From NCBI GenBank assembly GCA_035947875.1, contig DASZJQ010000237.1:1-16416 (forward strand): a stretch of DNA of 16,416 nt, read 5' to 3'. The position numbers and the translations under genes are program-made. Position 1 is the first letter of the stretch. Each line of letters begins with the position of its first letter. This stretch comes from Bog-473 sp035947875 (GTDB taxonomy: Bacteria; Actinomycetota; Acidimicrobiia; Acidimicrobiales; RAAP-2). Shown one piece after another: positions 1 through 7,580 of this stretch. The notes under the pieces were generated by a model. It did no database searches, was not told the origin of the DNA, and was given only the letters and a program-made list of their open reading frames with translations.

Positions 1-483
1 CACGATGGCCATGACCTGATTGGCCAGGCTCTCCATGGAGACGTCGTGCCAATCAAGTGGGTCACTCCCGCCGAAACCCGGCAGGCTGGGATTGATGACC
101 CGCCACCCCATCTGCTCCGCCAGTCGCGCGCTCTCCCGCCAATACATGCCGCCGCCGGCGAAGTACCCGTGGATATTGACCGCCCAGATGGGAGGAGTGC
201 CCGGCCCGTCCGGGCCGTGCGCGCCCTCGTTGTCGGATACGGCAAAGTGCAAGCGCCGACCCTCGACCCGAATGGAGCTGGGCACCATCCGAAGCGTCGG
301 TGTCCGGCGGATCTTGCGCACGTATTGGTCCCGGACGACACCGAGCCCGTGCGCGGCGTGCCCGGCGTCGACCAGCTCCACCGGTGAAGGACCGTCGGAC
401 GCCGCCACGATGGCGCCGGAGATTTGCAACGAGTCCTGCGGCTCTGGCGACTCGCTCTTACGTCTCAGAAAATTCACCGCCAT
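1..483 (-). CDS. Alpha/beta hydrolase, N-terminal part (runs off the window)
   Basis: This minus-strand frame is open from position 483 to the window edge (161 codons), so the C-terminal half is missing. The segment VNIHGYFAGGG is the oxyanion-hole HG region of alpha/beta hydrolases. The following NPSLPGFGGSD is the usual loop before the alpha-A helix. The nucleophile-elbow serine, the acid and the catalytic histidine would lie outside the window, so activity and substrate cannot be judged. About 100 residues precede the fold, longer than in minimal family members, and I do not recognise that extension. I chose the ATG at 483 because GAGGGG sits 6 bases upstream. An in-frame ATG at 534 (MASITVQ) would add 17 residues but has no good ribosome binding site. 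The gene diverges from the amidohydrolase gene to its right. Confidence 0.72.
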   Translation of the reverse strand, partial: MAVNFLRRKSESPEPQDSLQISGAIVAASDGPSPVELVDAGHAAHGLGVVRDQYVRKIRRTPTLRMVPSSIRVEGRRLHFAVSDNEGAHGPDGPGTPPIWAVNIHGYFAGGGMYWRESARLAEQMGWRVINPSLPGFGGSDPLDWHDVSMESLANQVMAIV

Positions 484-489
484 ATCGGA

Positions 490-495
490 CCCCTC
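490..495 (-). promoter_or_regulatory. Ribosome binding site of the alpha/beta hydrolase
   Basis: GAGGGG on the minus strand lies 6 bases upstream of the ATG at 483. It is the reason for preferring that start over the in-frame ATG at 534. Confidence 0.5.
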
Positions 496-600
496 AAGCC
501 ATCCGTCCCGTACCTGCACCGTAATCGACGCCATACGCCACTCGGTACCTCTGAGCGTGCACGAAGTCAGCGAGGCTGCGACGATGGGTGTGGCTGAACG

Positions 601-608
601 AGGGAGAG
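601..608 (+). promoter_or_regulatory. Ribosome binding site of the amidohydrolase
   Basis: AGGGAGAG followed by a 9-base A-rich spacer precedes the ATG at 618. It supports that start over an upstream in-frame codon at 588, which would add ten residues and place this site inside the gene. Confidence 0.6.
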
Positions 609-617
609 TGCAGAAAA

Positions 618-2285
618 ATGAGCGCTGACACAGTCATTCGCGGTGGAACGGTGATCGACGGGACGGGGTCGCCGGGGCAGGTGGCCGACGTCGCCGTCAC
701 GGACGGGCGCATCTCCGACATAGGCACGGGCCTGACCGGTCGCCGTGCCCTCGATGCCACCGGACAGGTTGTCTCCCCCGGGTTCATCGACATCCACACC
801 CACTACGACGCCCAGGTCTTCTGGGACCCCTCGTTGACCCCGTCCTCCTTCCACGGGGTGACAACAGTGGTTGCCGGAAACTGCGGGTTCTCCATAGCGC
901 CGATCCGGCCCGAGGGCGTCGCCCTCATGGCGCACACGCTGCAGCACGTCGAGGACATGAGTTTCGACACTCTCTCGGTCGGGGTCCCCTGGTCGGAATT
1001 CGAAACGTTCCCGCAGTACCTCGATGCGGTGGAACGCCGAGGCACCGCGTTGAACTTCAGCTGTTACGTGGGTCACACCGCGGTGCGCCTCTTTGTCATG
1101 GGGGAGGCAGCGTACGAGCGCGCGGCCACCGAGGACGAAATCGACCGCATGCAGGCGGTAGTGGCCGAGGCTATGGCGGGCGGCGCAGCCGGCTTCGCCT
1201 CGAGCATGTCGCCCACCCACAACGGTGACCACGGCCGCCCGGTCCCGTCCCGGGTGGCCGACGCCCAAGAGCTCCGGGCGTTGCTGCAACCGCTGCGTCA
1301 GGGCTCACGCGGGGTGGTGGCCCTGCTGCCCGGGGGAGTGATGAACCACCAGGAGGTCTTCGCCCTGCAGCGGGAAATCGGTCGCCCCTTCACCTGGACG
1401 GCGCTGCTCACGGTGAAGGGCTATCCCTACCACGAGAAGGTCATCGCCGAACACGATGCCGCCTGGGCCGACGGCGTCGAGGTGTGGCCCCAAGTGTCCT
1501 GCCGCCCGCTCGTCTTCCAGATGAATCTCTCCGAGCCCTTCACCTTGAACATGCGCCCCACCTTCGCCGCGCTCATGGGTAAGACCAAGGATGAGCGACT
1601 GGCCTCCTACCGGGACCCGGCGTGGCGCCAGACGGCCTGGGACGAGGTCAGCGGGGGGCGCGGTGGCTTCCCCGTCAACTGGGCCAACATCTCGGTGGCC
1701 GAATCGGCCGCGCATCCCGACCTGACCGACCGACCGGTCATGGTGCTGGCCGAGGAGCGGGGCTGCACCCCGCTCGACGTGATGCTCGACATCTCCCTCG
1801 ATGACAACCTCGAAGCCCGCTTCTGGTCGGTGTTGGCCAACGATGATCCCGAGGGCATCGCCTGGCTCTTGCCGCGCGACAACGTGCTGCTCGGTTTGGC
1901 CGACTCGGGCGCGCACGTCTCCCAACTCTGTGACGCCTGCTTCTCGACCGACCTGTTGGGAAACTGGGTGCGCGAGAAAGGGGTCATGCCCATCGAACGG
2001 GCAATCCACAAACTGACCGGTGAGCCGGCGCAGGTCTACGGGTTAGCCGATCGGGGCACGGTGGCCGTCGGCCAGGCCGCCGACCTCTGCGTCTTCGATC
2101 CGCAGACGGTGGCTCCCGGACCACTGCGCCGCATCCGCGACTTCCCCGCCGACGGCGAGCGCCTGACGGCGGACGCACCGCTGGGCGTGACCCACGTCCT
2201 GGTCAACGGGGTGCCCATTCGAACCGACGGCGTCACCGACGACGAGGGTCTGGCGCGGCGCCCCGGGGTCTCCCTTCGGCGCTGA
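618..2285 (+). CDS. N-acyl-D-amino-acid deacylase-type amidohydrolase
   Basis: The 555-residue protein belongs to the D-aminoacylase/amidohydrolase-3 group of metal-dependent hydrolases, whose known members remove acyl groups from N-acyl-D-amino acids; the substrate here is unknown. The N-terminal beta-sandwich (MSADTVIRGGTVIDGTG) leads to the metal site GFIDIHTHYD with H60 and H62. The metal-bridging cysteine typical of D-aminoacylases is C89 in AGNCGFS. A later histidine lies in YVGHTAVR (about residue 153), and the catalytic aspartate is D429 in GLADSGAH. The C-terminal part (IHKLTGEPAQVYGLADRGTV, then a VGQAADLCVFDP strand) is the usual small domain. No signal peptide is visible, so it should be cytoplasmic. 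Length matches the family. It diverges from the hydrolase on its left and is followed by a 105-base gap. Confidence 0.88.
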   Translation: MSADTVIRGGTVIDGTGSPGQVADVAVTDGRISDIGTGLTGRRALDATGQVVSPGFIDIHTHYDAQVFWDPSLTPSSFHGVTTVVAGNCGFSIAPIRPEGVALMAHTLQHVEDMSFDTLSVGVPWSEFETFPQYLDAVERRGTALNFSCYVGHTAVRLFVMGEAAYERAATEDEIDRMQAVVAEAMAGGAAGFASSMSPTHNGDHGRPVPSRVADAQELRALLQPLRQGSRGVVALLPGGVMNHQEVFALQREIGRPFTWTALLTVKGYPYHEKVIAEHDAAWADGVEVWPQVSCRPLVFQMNLSEPFTLNMRPTFAALMGKTKDERLASYRDPAWRQTAWDEVSGGRGGFPVNWANISVAESAAHPDLTDRPVMVLAEERGCTPLDVMLDISLDDNLEARFWSVLANDDPEGIAWLLPRDNVLLGLADSGAHVSQLCDACFSTDLLGNWVREKGVMPIERAIHKLTGEPAQVYGLADRGTVAVGQAADLCVFDPQTVAPGPLRRIRDFPADGERLTADAPLGVTHVLVNGVPIRTDGVTDDEGLARRPGVSLRR

Positions 2286-2300
2286 GCCGGCGACATTGCT

Positions 2301-2330
2301 CGGCGCTTGGACCCCGAGGGGAGCGCGCCG
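2301..2330 (+). terminator. GC-rich hairpin after the amidohydrolase
   Basis: CGGCGCT pairs with AGCGCGCCG (one bulged base), with an inner CCC/GGG stem around a CGAG loop. It starts 15 bases after the amidohydrolase stop. There is no T-run, so it would be at best a non-canonical terminator. The call rests only on the fold and location. Confidence 0.3.
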
Positions 2331-2349
2331 GCCCCGTAGGGCCGCCTCG

Positions 2350-2355
2350 TATCAT
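2350..2355 (+). promoter_or_regulatory. Candidate -10 element (TATCAT) for the acidic protein gene
   Basis: TATCAT fits the actinobacterial TANNNT -10 pattern. Transcription would begin near 2362, giving a leader of about 29 bases that contains the GGCGGAG ribosome binding site. No convincing -35 hexamer stands 16-18 bases upstream. Confidence 0.33.
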
Positions 2356-2390
2356 CGGTGCATGTCCTTCCCGATGGCGGAGCCGAGACC

Positions 2391-2756
2391 ATGAGCCAGG
2401 ACGACCTCACTTCGCCTGACGAACCACTCGGGACGGAGTCCTTCGAGCAAGGGGACGAGGCGCTCGACGAGACCTCGCGGATCGATCCGGACTTCGTCGA
2501 AGAGGTGGAACAGGATCCCTCGCTCAATCCGGCGCTCCAGGTTGACGATCGGGAACTTGACGAAGCCGGGCTGAGGCTCGATGACCCTGAATCACTGGCG
2601 GTCCTCGACGGAGGCATCGACGACCCCGATGGCATCGGCGAGCCGCCGTCCGGGCGCCTTGACCCTCGGGGCGGCGACGATGAGGGCTGGGATCTCGACG
2701 CGCCGGTGGCCGGCGGCGACGAGACCGACGGGGAATTCGACGAACCAATCGATTGA
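2391..2756 (+). CDS. Small highly acidic protein of unknown function
   Basis: I do not recognise this 121-residue protein. By my count it holds 26 Asp and 16 Glu (about 35% acidic) against five Arg, with no Lys, His or Cys and one Trp. This predicts a very low pI and probably a largely disordered chain. It has no signal peptide or membrane segment. The middle has a loosely repeated pattern of hydrophobic residues followed by DD or DE (VDDRELDEAG, LRLDDPES, GGIDDPDG). I chose the ATG at 2391 because GGAG lies 8 bases upstream; an in-frame GTG at 2358 would add eleven residues. Biased codon use and a sensible promoter favour a real gene. The gene converges on the ABC permease, 10 bases away. 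Confidence 0.7.
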   Translation: MSQDDLTSPDEPLGTESFEQGDEALDETSRIDPDFVEEVEQDPSLNPALQVDDRELDEAGLRLDDPESLAVLDGGIDDPDGIGEPPSGRLDPRGGDDEGWDLDAPVAGGDETDGEFDEPID

Positions 2757-2766
2757 TCAGCAGCCG

Positions 2767-3567
2767 TCAGGTGACGTCGCGGCGGAATGTGGTGAAGTAG
2801 CCGATGGTGAGGGGAATCAGGCCCCAGCCCAACATCGCCAGGCCGCCCTGCCACCACGGCAGGAGATCCGGAGCGTGGCCGTTCCCGCCGCCGAATCCCC
2901 CTCGCGCCACGGCGCCGGCCAGTGCGGCGGCCGCCGAGGAGGGAAGCCAATTCAAGTTGTAGTGAAAGATGGCCTTGGCCAGAGCGATGAGAATGCCCTC
3001 GAGAATGAAGGTGGTGCCGATCGTGATGAGGATGCCGGCCACCTGGTTCTTGACCAGGACGCCGAAGCCCAACCCGAAGAGGCCCAGCAGGATGGAGGCT
3101 GCCACCAGACCCGGGATGACCGCCCCGGCCTGATCGATCACCGACGAGGTGGTGCCACCCAGACTGGAGTTCCAGGGCAGTCCGACGGCCAGCGCCACGA
3201 CCAGCGTGAGAACGGCCATGAGGATGGCCCAGTAGGACGTGACCAAGACCTTGGCCCCAAGGACCCGGCTGCGGACGGGCGTGGAGATGAGGGTGTCGGT
3301 GATGGTCTTCTGCCGGTACTCGCTGGTGATGCAGATGACCCCGGTGATCGGGGCCAAAAAGGTGATGCCGAGGTACCCGGCGCCCAGCAGGATGCGCTCC
3401 TGATTGAGGGTGTGCACGAAATAGAAGGTGTGACCGGGGAAACCCCCTGCACCGGCAAAGACGGCCGTCATGAACAGGACGGTCAGCGGGAAGGCCAATC
3501 CGAAGCAGACCCAGACCCCGGGCATCGTGCGCATCTTGAGGAGCTCAGAGCGGACGGCGTTGATCAC
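2767..3567 (-). CDS. ABC-2 type transporter permease
   Basis: This 266-residue membrane protein has six predicted helices at roughly residues 17-39, 60-81, 107-130, 148-172, 175-198 and 239-261. The cytoplasmic stretch after helix 2, SEYRQKTITDTLISTPVR, matches the short E-[YF]-R coupling segment typical of ABC-2/DrrB/NatB-like exporter permeases. The N-terminus (NAVRSELLKMRTMPG) is the usual amphipathic lead-in of this family. It starts with a GTG whose last bases overlap the stop of the ATPase gene (GTGA, 3564-3567), so the two are translationally coupled and should form one exporter with a homodimeric membrane part. The substrate cannot be told from the sequence; antibiotic, lipid or ion export are all possible. 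Confidence 0.88.
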   Translation of the reverse strand: MINAVRSELLKMRTMPGVWVCFGLAFPLTVLFMTAVFAGAGGFPGHTFYFVHTLNQERILLGAGYLGITFLAPITGVICITSEYRQKTITDTLISTPVRSRVLGAKVLVTSYWAILMAVLTLVVALAVGLPWNSSLGGTTSSVIDQAGAVIPGLVAASILLGLFGLGFGVLVKNQVAGILITIGTTFILEGILIALAKAIFHYNLNWLPSSAAAALAGAVARGGFGGGNGHAPDLLPWWQGGLAMLGWGLIPLTIGYFTTFRRDVT

Positions 3568-4505
3568 GTGGGCTTCGCCACCTCGTTGAAGCCGAGGCCG
3601 GAGGTGAGCTCGAGGAAGATGGCCTCGAGATCGGCTCCCTCACTGGTCAGCTCGTAGAGCACGATCTGGTGGGAGGCCAGCAACGGCCCCAGCTGCTCGG
3701 GTGTCACCCCATCGACGGCCACGACATCAGGAGCCAAGCGCCGGAATCGCATGTCGGCCGCGGTGAGAACGTCACCGAGCCGATCAGCCTCGGGCGTGCG
3801 GGCGTGCATGCTCGTCTGCGAGATCCCCGCCGTGATCGATTCCAGCGATCCCTGCGCCTTGAGCTGACCGTGCGAGATGATCACGGCGTTGTCGATGGTC
3901 TGCGCCATCTCCGACAGCAGGTGGGAGGACACCAGCACCGTGCGTCCCTCGCCGGCGAGGAAGCGCATGAATTCGCGCAGCCAGGCGATGCCCTGCGGGT
4001 CGAGACCGTTGGACGGCTCGTCGAGGATGAGCACATCGGGGTCACCGATGAGGGCGGTGGCCAGCTCGAGGCGCTGGCGCATGCCCATGGAGAAGCCCCC
4101 CACCTTGCGCTTGGCGTCGGCGGTCAGCCCGACCAGGTCGAGGACGACGTCGGCCCTGGCCTCGTCGTGGCCACCGGCCCGGGCCACCATGCGCAGGTGG
4201 GTGCGGGCCCGGCGCGACGGGTGAAAACTGGTGGCTTCCAGCACGGCACCCACCAGGCCGGTCGGGTTGGGGATGTCGCGGTAGTACCGGCCGCCGATGG
4301 TCGCCCGCCCGGATGATGGTGCCACCAGTCCCAGCAACATGCGCAGCGTGGTGGTCTTGCCCGACCCGTTGGGTCCGAGAAAGCCGGTGACCCGACCCGG
4401 CTCAACCGTGAAGGCGAGGTCGTCCACGGCCACCACGGATCCGAAGTGCTTCGAGAGACCGGAGAACTCAATGGGAAGGCCCCGGATGGCCGTCCCGGTC
4501 GTCAT
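3564..4505 (-). CDS. ABC transporter ATP-binding protein
   Basis: The 313-residue ATPase drives the exporter encoded just downstream. Seen in order are Walker A GPNGSGKT (about residues 44-51), the signature FSMGMRQR (138-145), Walker B VLILDEP (158-164), the D-loop SNGLD and the H-loop SSH (193-195). The GMRQR form of the signature and the C-terminal extension of roughly 90 residues after the ATPase core are usual for drug and lantibiotic-type exporters (DrrA/CcmA-like). I chose the ATG at 4505 because a -10-like TATCGT ends 7 bases upstream, implying a leaderless message. An in-frame GTG at 4556 would add a low-complexity Ala/Pro/Thr stretch and lacks a ribosome binding site. Confidence 0.9.
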   Translation of the reverse strand: MTTGTAIRGLPIEFSGLSKHFGSVVAVDDLAFTVEPGRVTGFLGPNGSGKTTTLRMLLGLVAPSSGRATIGGRYYRDIPNPTGLVGAVLEATSFHPSRRARTHLRMVARAGGHDEARADVVLDLVGLTADAKRKVGGFSMGMRQRLELATALIGDPDVLILDEPSNGLDPQGIAWLREFMRFLAGEGRTVLVSSHLLSEMAQTIDNAVIISHGQLKAQGSLESITAGISQTSMHARTPEADRLGDVLTAADMRFRRLAPDVVAVDGVTPEQLGPLLASHQIVLYELTSEGADLEAIFLELTSGLGFNEVAKPT

Positions 4506-4512
4506 CGCAGGG

Positions 4513-4518
4513 ACGATA
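4513..4518 (-). promoter_or_regulatory. Candidate -10 element (TATCGT) giving a leaderless ABC operon message
   Basis: On the minus strand TATCGT ends 7 bases before the ATG at 4505, so the transcript would start at the start codon. No Shine-Dalgarno sequence is present there. No clear -35 element is visible. Confidence 0.42.
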
Positions 4519-4609
4519 GCCGCCTCACCGGGGGCGGTCGCGGTCGCCGGGGCCACTCTGCGGTGACCGTCAGTCGGATGATTGTGACTTCATGTTGGGA
4601 CCAGGCCAA

Positions 4610-4625
4610 CCCCGGCGGAGCGGGG
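4610..4625 (-). terminator. Weak hairpin after the KstR-like regulator gene
   Basis: CCCCG and CGGGG form a 5-bp stem around a 6-base loop, about 40 bases past the regulator stop. There is no T-run, and an alternative stem (GTTGG/CCAAC, 4594-4610) overlaps it. In such GC-rich DNA a stem this short may be chance. Confidence 0.17.
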
Positions 4626-4663
4626 TGGAGCCGGATGGAAGGGAACGCCTCTCCCGGGGCCGC

Positions 4664-5260
4664 CTACCCGTGCGAGAGTTCGTCCGGCAGCAGGAGGCGC
4701 ACCGACACGGCCAGCTCGTCGTAGACGCGGGTCATGGTGGACCAGCCGTTGATCCAACCGACCAGGGCCGAATACCAGACGTGCCCGATCATGCGGGCCC
4801 GATCGGACATGTCGGGGATGGCCGGCTCTCCCATGGCCCGGGCGATGATGCCCTCCATCAACAGCGTGATCTGCTGCTGGCATCCCACCGCCCCGGGGTC
4901 GGGTGAAGACAGGGAGGCGAACACCGCGGCCACCAACCGGGGCTGGCGGCCCATGGCGCGCAGGGCGCGGTCGAGCACGTCGCGCACCCGGTCGCCCGGA
5001 TGATCACCGCGCGGCGGGTGCTGGCCGATCCGGGTATCGAGCATTTCCACCCAGTGCACCAGGGTGGCGGCCAAGAGGTGGTCCTTGCTGGTGAAGTAGC
5101 GGTACACCGTCCCCATGGCCACGTCGGCCCGCGCCGCCACGTCGCGCATCTGCACCGCTTCGTAGCCGCCTTCGAGTCCCAACGCCATGGCGGCATCAAT
5201 GACGCGCTGACGTCGAGCCTGCTGGGCGCGGGTGAGCGGGCGGGCCAGCGTCTGCTCCAT
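4664..5260 (-). CDS. KstR-like TetR family transcriptional regulator
   Basis: The 198-residue protein has a TetR helix-turn-helix in its first 60 residues, with recognition helix VAMGTVYRYF (about 47-56). The stretch GGYEAVQMRDVAARADVA closely resembles, from memory, that of mycobacterial KstR, repressor of cholesterol-degradation genes. The ligand domain ends with an HVWYSALVGWING and LAVSVRLLL pattern that also fits KstR. KstR-type repressors release DNA on binding steroid CoA thioesters; whether the ligand here is a steroid is unknown. I saw no TnnAACnnGTTnnA-type KstR operator in the window, so its targets may lie elsewhere. The ATG at 5260 has a -10-like TAGCAT 6 bases upstream, suggesting leaderless translation; a GTG at 5266 is the alternative start. 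It diverges from a second TetR gene. Confidence 0.85.
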   Translation of the reverse strand: MEQTLARPLTRAQQARRQRVIDAAMALGLEGGYEAVQMRDVAARADVAMGTVYRYFTSKDHLLAATLVHWVEMLDTRIGQHPPRGDHPGDRVRDVLDRALRAMGRQPRLVAAVFASLSSPDPGAVGCQQQITLLMEGIIARAMGEPAIPDMSDRARMIGHVWYSALVGWINGWSTMTRVYDELAVSVRLLLPDELSHG

Positions 5261-5266
5261 TCGCAC

Positions 5267-5272
5267 ATGCTA
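5267..5272 (-). promoter_or_regulatory. Candidate -10 element (TAGCAT) of the KstR-like gene
   Basis: TAGCAT on the minus strand lies 6 bases before the ATG at 5260. This places the transcription start at or beside the start codon, with no ribosome binding site. Confidence 0.4.
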
Positions 5273-5280
5273 TCCGGGGC

Positions 5281-5311
5281 GCCACCTGCGGCTTCGAGAT
5301 CGAGGGGTGGC
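5281..5311. promoter_or_regulatory. Inverted repeat between two divergent TetR genes, candidate operator
   Basis: GCCACC (5281-5286) and GGTGGC (5306-5311) are perfect inverted arms separated by 19 bases that include CGAGATCGAG. The repeat sits between the -10 elements of the two regulators, where a TetR dimer could control both. The arms are short and GC-rich, so chance occurrence is possible. Confidence 0.35.
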
Positions 5312-5323
5312 ATTCGGCGCCGC

Positions 5324-5329
5324 TACGCT
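5324..5329 (+). promoter_or_regulatory. Candidate -10 element (TACGCT) of the second TetR gene
   Basis: TACGCT ends 8 bases before the ATG at 5338, again fitting a leaderless message. No ribosome binding site precedes this ATG. Confidence 0.4.
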
Positions 5330-5337
5330 GACGAGCG

Positions 5338-6117
5338 ATGCCCGGGCAGCCCGCCGACGTCGAGGCTGAGATCGTCCCACTGGGGCGGACCGCCGACCCG
5401 CTGTCCACCACCGATGGGCGGATGCCGGGTGCGCGCGGGCGCCAAACGCGCCAGCGCCTGCTGACGGCCACGGTGGAGCTCTTGAGCACCACGTCGTGGC
5501 GTTCGGTCAAGGTCACCGACATCGCCCGGCGGGCCCGCACCTCGCCCGCGACCTTCTACCAGTACTTCGGGAACGTGGAGCAGGCCATTCGCGTTCTGGC
5601 CGAAGGCATGGTGGACCAGGCGGCCCGGCTCTCCGAGCTGGTGGTCGGCGATTGGTCCGAAGAGGCCAGCTGGGAGACGGCGCTGAGCGTGACCGAGGCG
5701 TTCTTGTCGTACTGGGAGGACAATCGCGCCGTGTTCCGGGTGGTCGATCTGGCCACCGAAGAAGGCGATGCCCAGTTGCGGGGCATCCGGGTGCGCGCCC
5801 TCAACGCCGTCACCATCGCCCTGGCCCAGGTGATCACCCAGGCCTCGCCGTCCCACCGCGGTCCGCCCGGGTCGGTCACGTCGTCGCCGGCCGGCTCGGA
5901 TCCCATGGCGGTGGCCGGGACACTGGTCGCCATGTTCGCCAGCGTGTCCGCTCATCGATACGGCTTCGAGTTCTGGGGTATCCGCACCCGCAATCTGATC
6001 GACTCCCAGGCCCGCATGCTCCATTGGTCCGTCACCGGCCGTCCGGGGCCGACCGGCGTGGTGGGCCGCGAGGCCGTCGGCGTCGCGGCGGCGCCGAGAG
6101 CCGCCCGACCTCGCTGA
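5338..6117 (+). CDS. TetR family transcriptional regulator
   Basis: The 259-residue protein carries a TetR DNA-binding domain at about residues 35-80: GRQTRQRLL begins helix 1, VKVTDIARRARTSP covers the turn, and ATFYQYF ends the recognition helix. A roughly 30-residue tail (PLGRTADPLSTTDGR) precedes it. The C-terminal domain is a helical ligand-binding region of unknown specificity, followed by a Gly/Ala/Pro-rich end. The ATG at 5338 is supported by the TACGCT -10 element; M29 (5422) is a shorter alternative. Its stop lies 2 bases before the monooxygenase ATG, so the two are surely cotranscribed. It may act as a local autoregulated repressor of that enzyme. This regulatory role is inferred from position only. 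Confidence 0.87.
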   Translation: MPGQPADVEAEIVPLGRTADPLSTTDGRMPGARGRQTRQRLLTATVELLSTTSWRSVKVTDIARRARTSPATFYQYFGNVEQAIRVLAEGMVDQAARLSELVVGDWSEEASWETALSVTEAFLSYWEDNRAVFRVVDLATEEGDAQLRGIRVRALNAVTIALAQVITQASPSHRGPPGSVTSSPAGSDPMAVAGTLVAMFASVSAHRYGFEFWGIRTRNLIDSQARMLHWSVTGRPGPTGVVGREAVGVAAAPRAARPR

Positions 6118-6119
6118 TC

Positions 6120-7577
6120 ATGTCGCCGAAGCCGACCGTGGCCATCCTGGGTGCCGGCGCCGGCGGTATCGCCATGGGCATCGCCCTCAAGCGCGCCGGA
6201 TTCGAGTTCACCATCTACGAGAAGTCCGACGGCGTCGGCGGCACCTGGCGGGACAACGGGTACCCGGGAGCGGCCTGTGACGTGCCGTCCCACCTCTACT
6301 CGTATTCCTTCGAGCTGAATCCGTGGTGGTCGCGCACGTTCGCCAGCCAGACCGAGATTCTGGCCTACCTCGAGCGGTGCACCGATCAGTACGGGATCCG
6401 GACGCATCTCAGGTTGGGCACCGCCATCTCCGACGCGCGCTGGCAGCCGGCGGCGCAGAAGTGGGCCCTGACCGCGTCGGACGGAGAATCGTTCACGGCC
6501 GATGTGGTGGTCAGCGGGCTGGGCATGCTCAACGTGCCCCGCATCCCCGCCATCCCCGGGGCCGACCGCTTCGCCGGACGGGCCTTTCACTCCTCGCGTT
6601 GGGACCACGGCAAATCCCTGTCCGGCGAGCGCGTGGCGTCCGTCGGCACCGGCGCCAGCGCCATCCAGTACGTGCCGGCCATCGCCCCGGCCGTCGAGCA
6701 TCTCACCGTCTTCCAGCGCACGCCGATCTGGATCACCCCGCGGCTCGACAAGCCCTACTCGGCCGCCGAGCAAAGGCGCTTCGCCCGGGTTCCCGGCGCG
6801 GCGCGGCTCCACCGCTTCGGGATCTGGCGCACGTACCAGCAGGCCAGTTTCCGGACCGACTCCGACCTGACCATTGCCATGACCGAGCTGGCCCGTTCCT
6901 ACCTGGCCCGCAAGGTCGAGGATCCGGCCCTGCGGGAGGCGCTGACCCCGGACTACCCCGTCGGGTGCAAGCGACCCCTGACCTCCCGCGAGTGGCTGCC
7001 CGCCCTCCAGCGGCCCAATGTGCGGTTGGTCACCGAGCCGATCGTCGAGATCACCGAGCGCGGGCCGCGCACCGCCGACGGCGAGGTCCACGAGGTCGAC
7101 ACCATCATCTACGGGACCGGGTTCAAAGCCGACCAGTATCTCTCCACCGTCGACGTCGTCGGCGAGGGTGGCCGGCACCTCAGTGACGACTGGGCGGAGG
7201 GCGCCGAGGCCTACATGGGGATCTCGGTGGCGGGGTACCCGAACTTCTTCCTGCTCTACGGGCCCAACACCAACGGCGTGACGTCGATCATCTTCCTGCT
7301 GGAGGCGCAGGTGCACTACGTGATGGCGGCGCTGCGTCACATGCACCTGTTGGGCCTGGCCAGCCTGGGCGTTCGCCGGCGGGTGATGGCCCGCTACAAC
7401 CGCCGCGTCCAGTCGCGGATGGTGGGAACGGTGTGGACGGCCGGGTGTACGAATTACTTCCGCGCCCCGTCGGGCAAGGTGGTGACGCAGATGCCGTTCA
7501 GCGGGGGCTGGTATTGGCTCCACACGCGGATCTTCCCCATCTGGAGGTACCGGCCGGGCCGCCGGGTGCCGGAGTGA
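6120..7577 (+). CDS. Flavin-containing monooxygenase, Baeyer-Villiger type
   Basis: This 485-residue class B flavoprotein should use FAD and NADPH to insert oxygen into a ketone or oxygenate a heteroatom. The FAD motif GAGAGG is at residues 11-16. YEKSDGVGGTW (33-43) with the following NGYPGAACDVPSHLYSYSF block is characteristic of the family. The Baeyer-Villiger fingerprint F-x-G-x-x-x-H-x-x-x-W-[DP] is complete (F151, G153, H157, W161, D162). The NADPH motif GTGASA is at 176-181, and YGTGF lies in the C-terminal half. Length is typical for the cyclohexanone/phenylacetone monooxygenase class without an N-terminal extension. The substrate is unknown; the nearby KstR-like regulator makes a steroid or alicyclic ketone plausible. 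It ends 3 bases from the convergent cyclase gene. Confidence 0.92.
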   Translation: MSPKPTVAILGAGAGGIAMGIALKRAGFEFTIYEKSDGVGGTWRDNGYPGAACDVPSHLYSYSFELNPWWSRTFASQTEILAYLERCTDQYGIRTHLRLGTAISDARWQPAAQKWALTASDGESFTADVVVSGLGMLNVPRIPAIPGADRFAGRAFHSSRWDHGKSLSGERVASVGTGASAIQYVPAIAPAVEHLTVFQRTPIWITPRLDKPYSAAEQRRFARVPGAARLHRFGIWRTYQQASFRTDSDLTIAMTELARSYLARKVEDPALREALTPDYPVGCKRPLTSREWLPALQRPNVRLVTEPIVEITERGPRTADGEVHEVDTIIYGTGFKADQYLSTVDVVGEGGRHLSDDWAEGAEAYMGISVAGYPNFFLLYGPNTNGVTSIIFLLEAQVHYVMAALRHMHLLGLASLGVRRRVMARYNRRVQSRMVGTVWTAGCTNYFRAPSGKVVTQMPFSGGWYWLHTRIFPIWRYRPGRRVPE

Positions 7578-7580
7578 GCC

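Noticed and set aside
20..628. A 202-codon plus-strand frame at the left edge.
   Set aside because: It is antisense to the alpha/beta hydrolase, whose HGYF and PGFGGSD motifs are on the minus strand, and its Ser/Pro/Arg-rich translation has no domain.
2746..2755. Perfect 10-base palindrome CAATCGATTG at the end of the acidic protein gene.
   Set aside because: It is short, lies within coding sequence up to the stop, and has no repeat elsewhere that I saw. A chance match is the simplest explanation.
5496..6119. Extension of the monooxygenase frame upstream by about 208 codons.
   Set aside because: This stretch is out of frame with the TetR gene that clearly occupies it. The monooxygenase family starts at the ATG at 6120.
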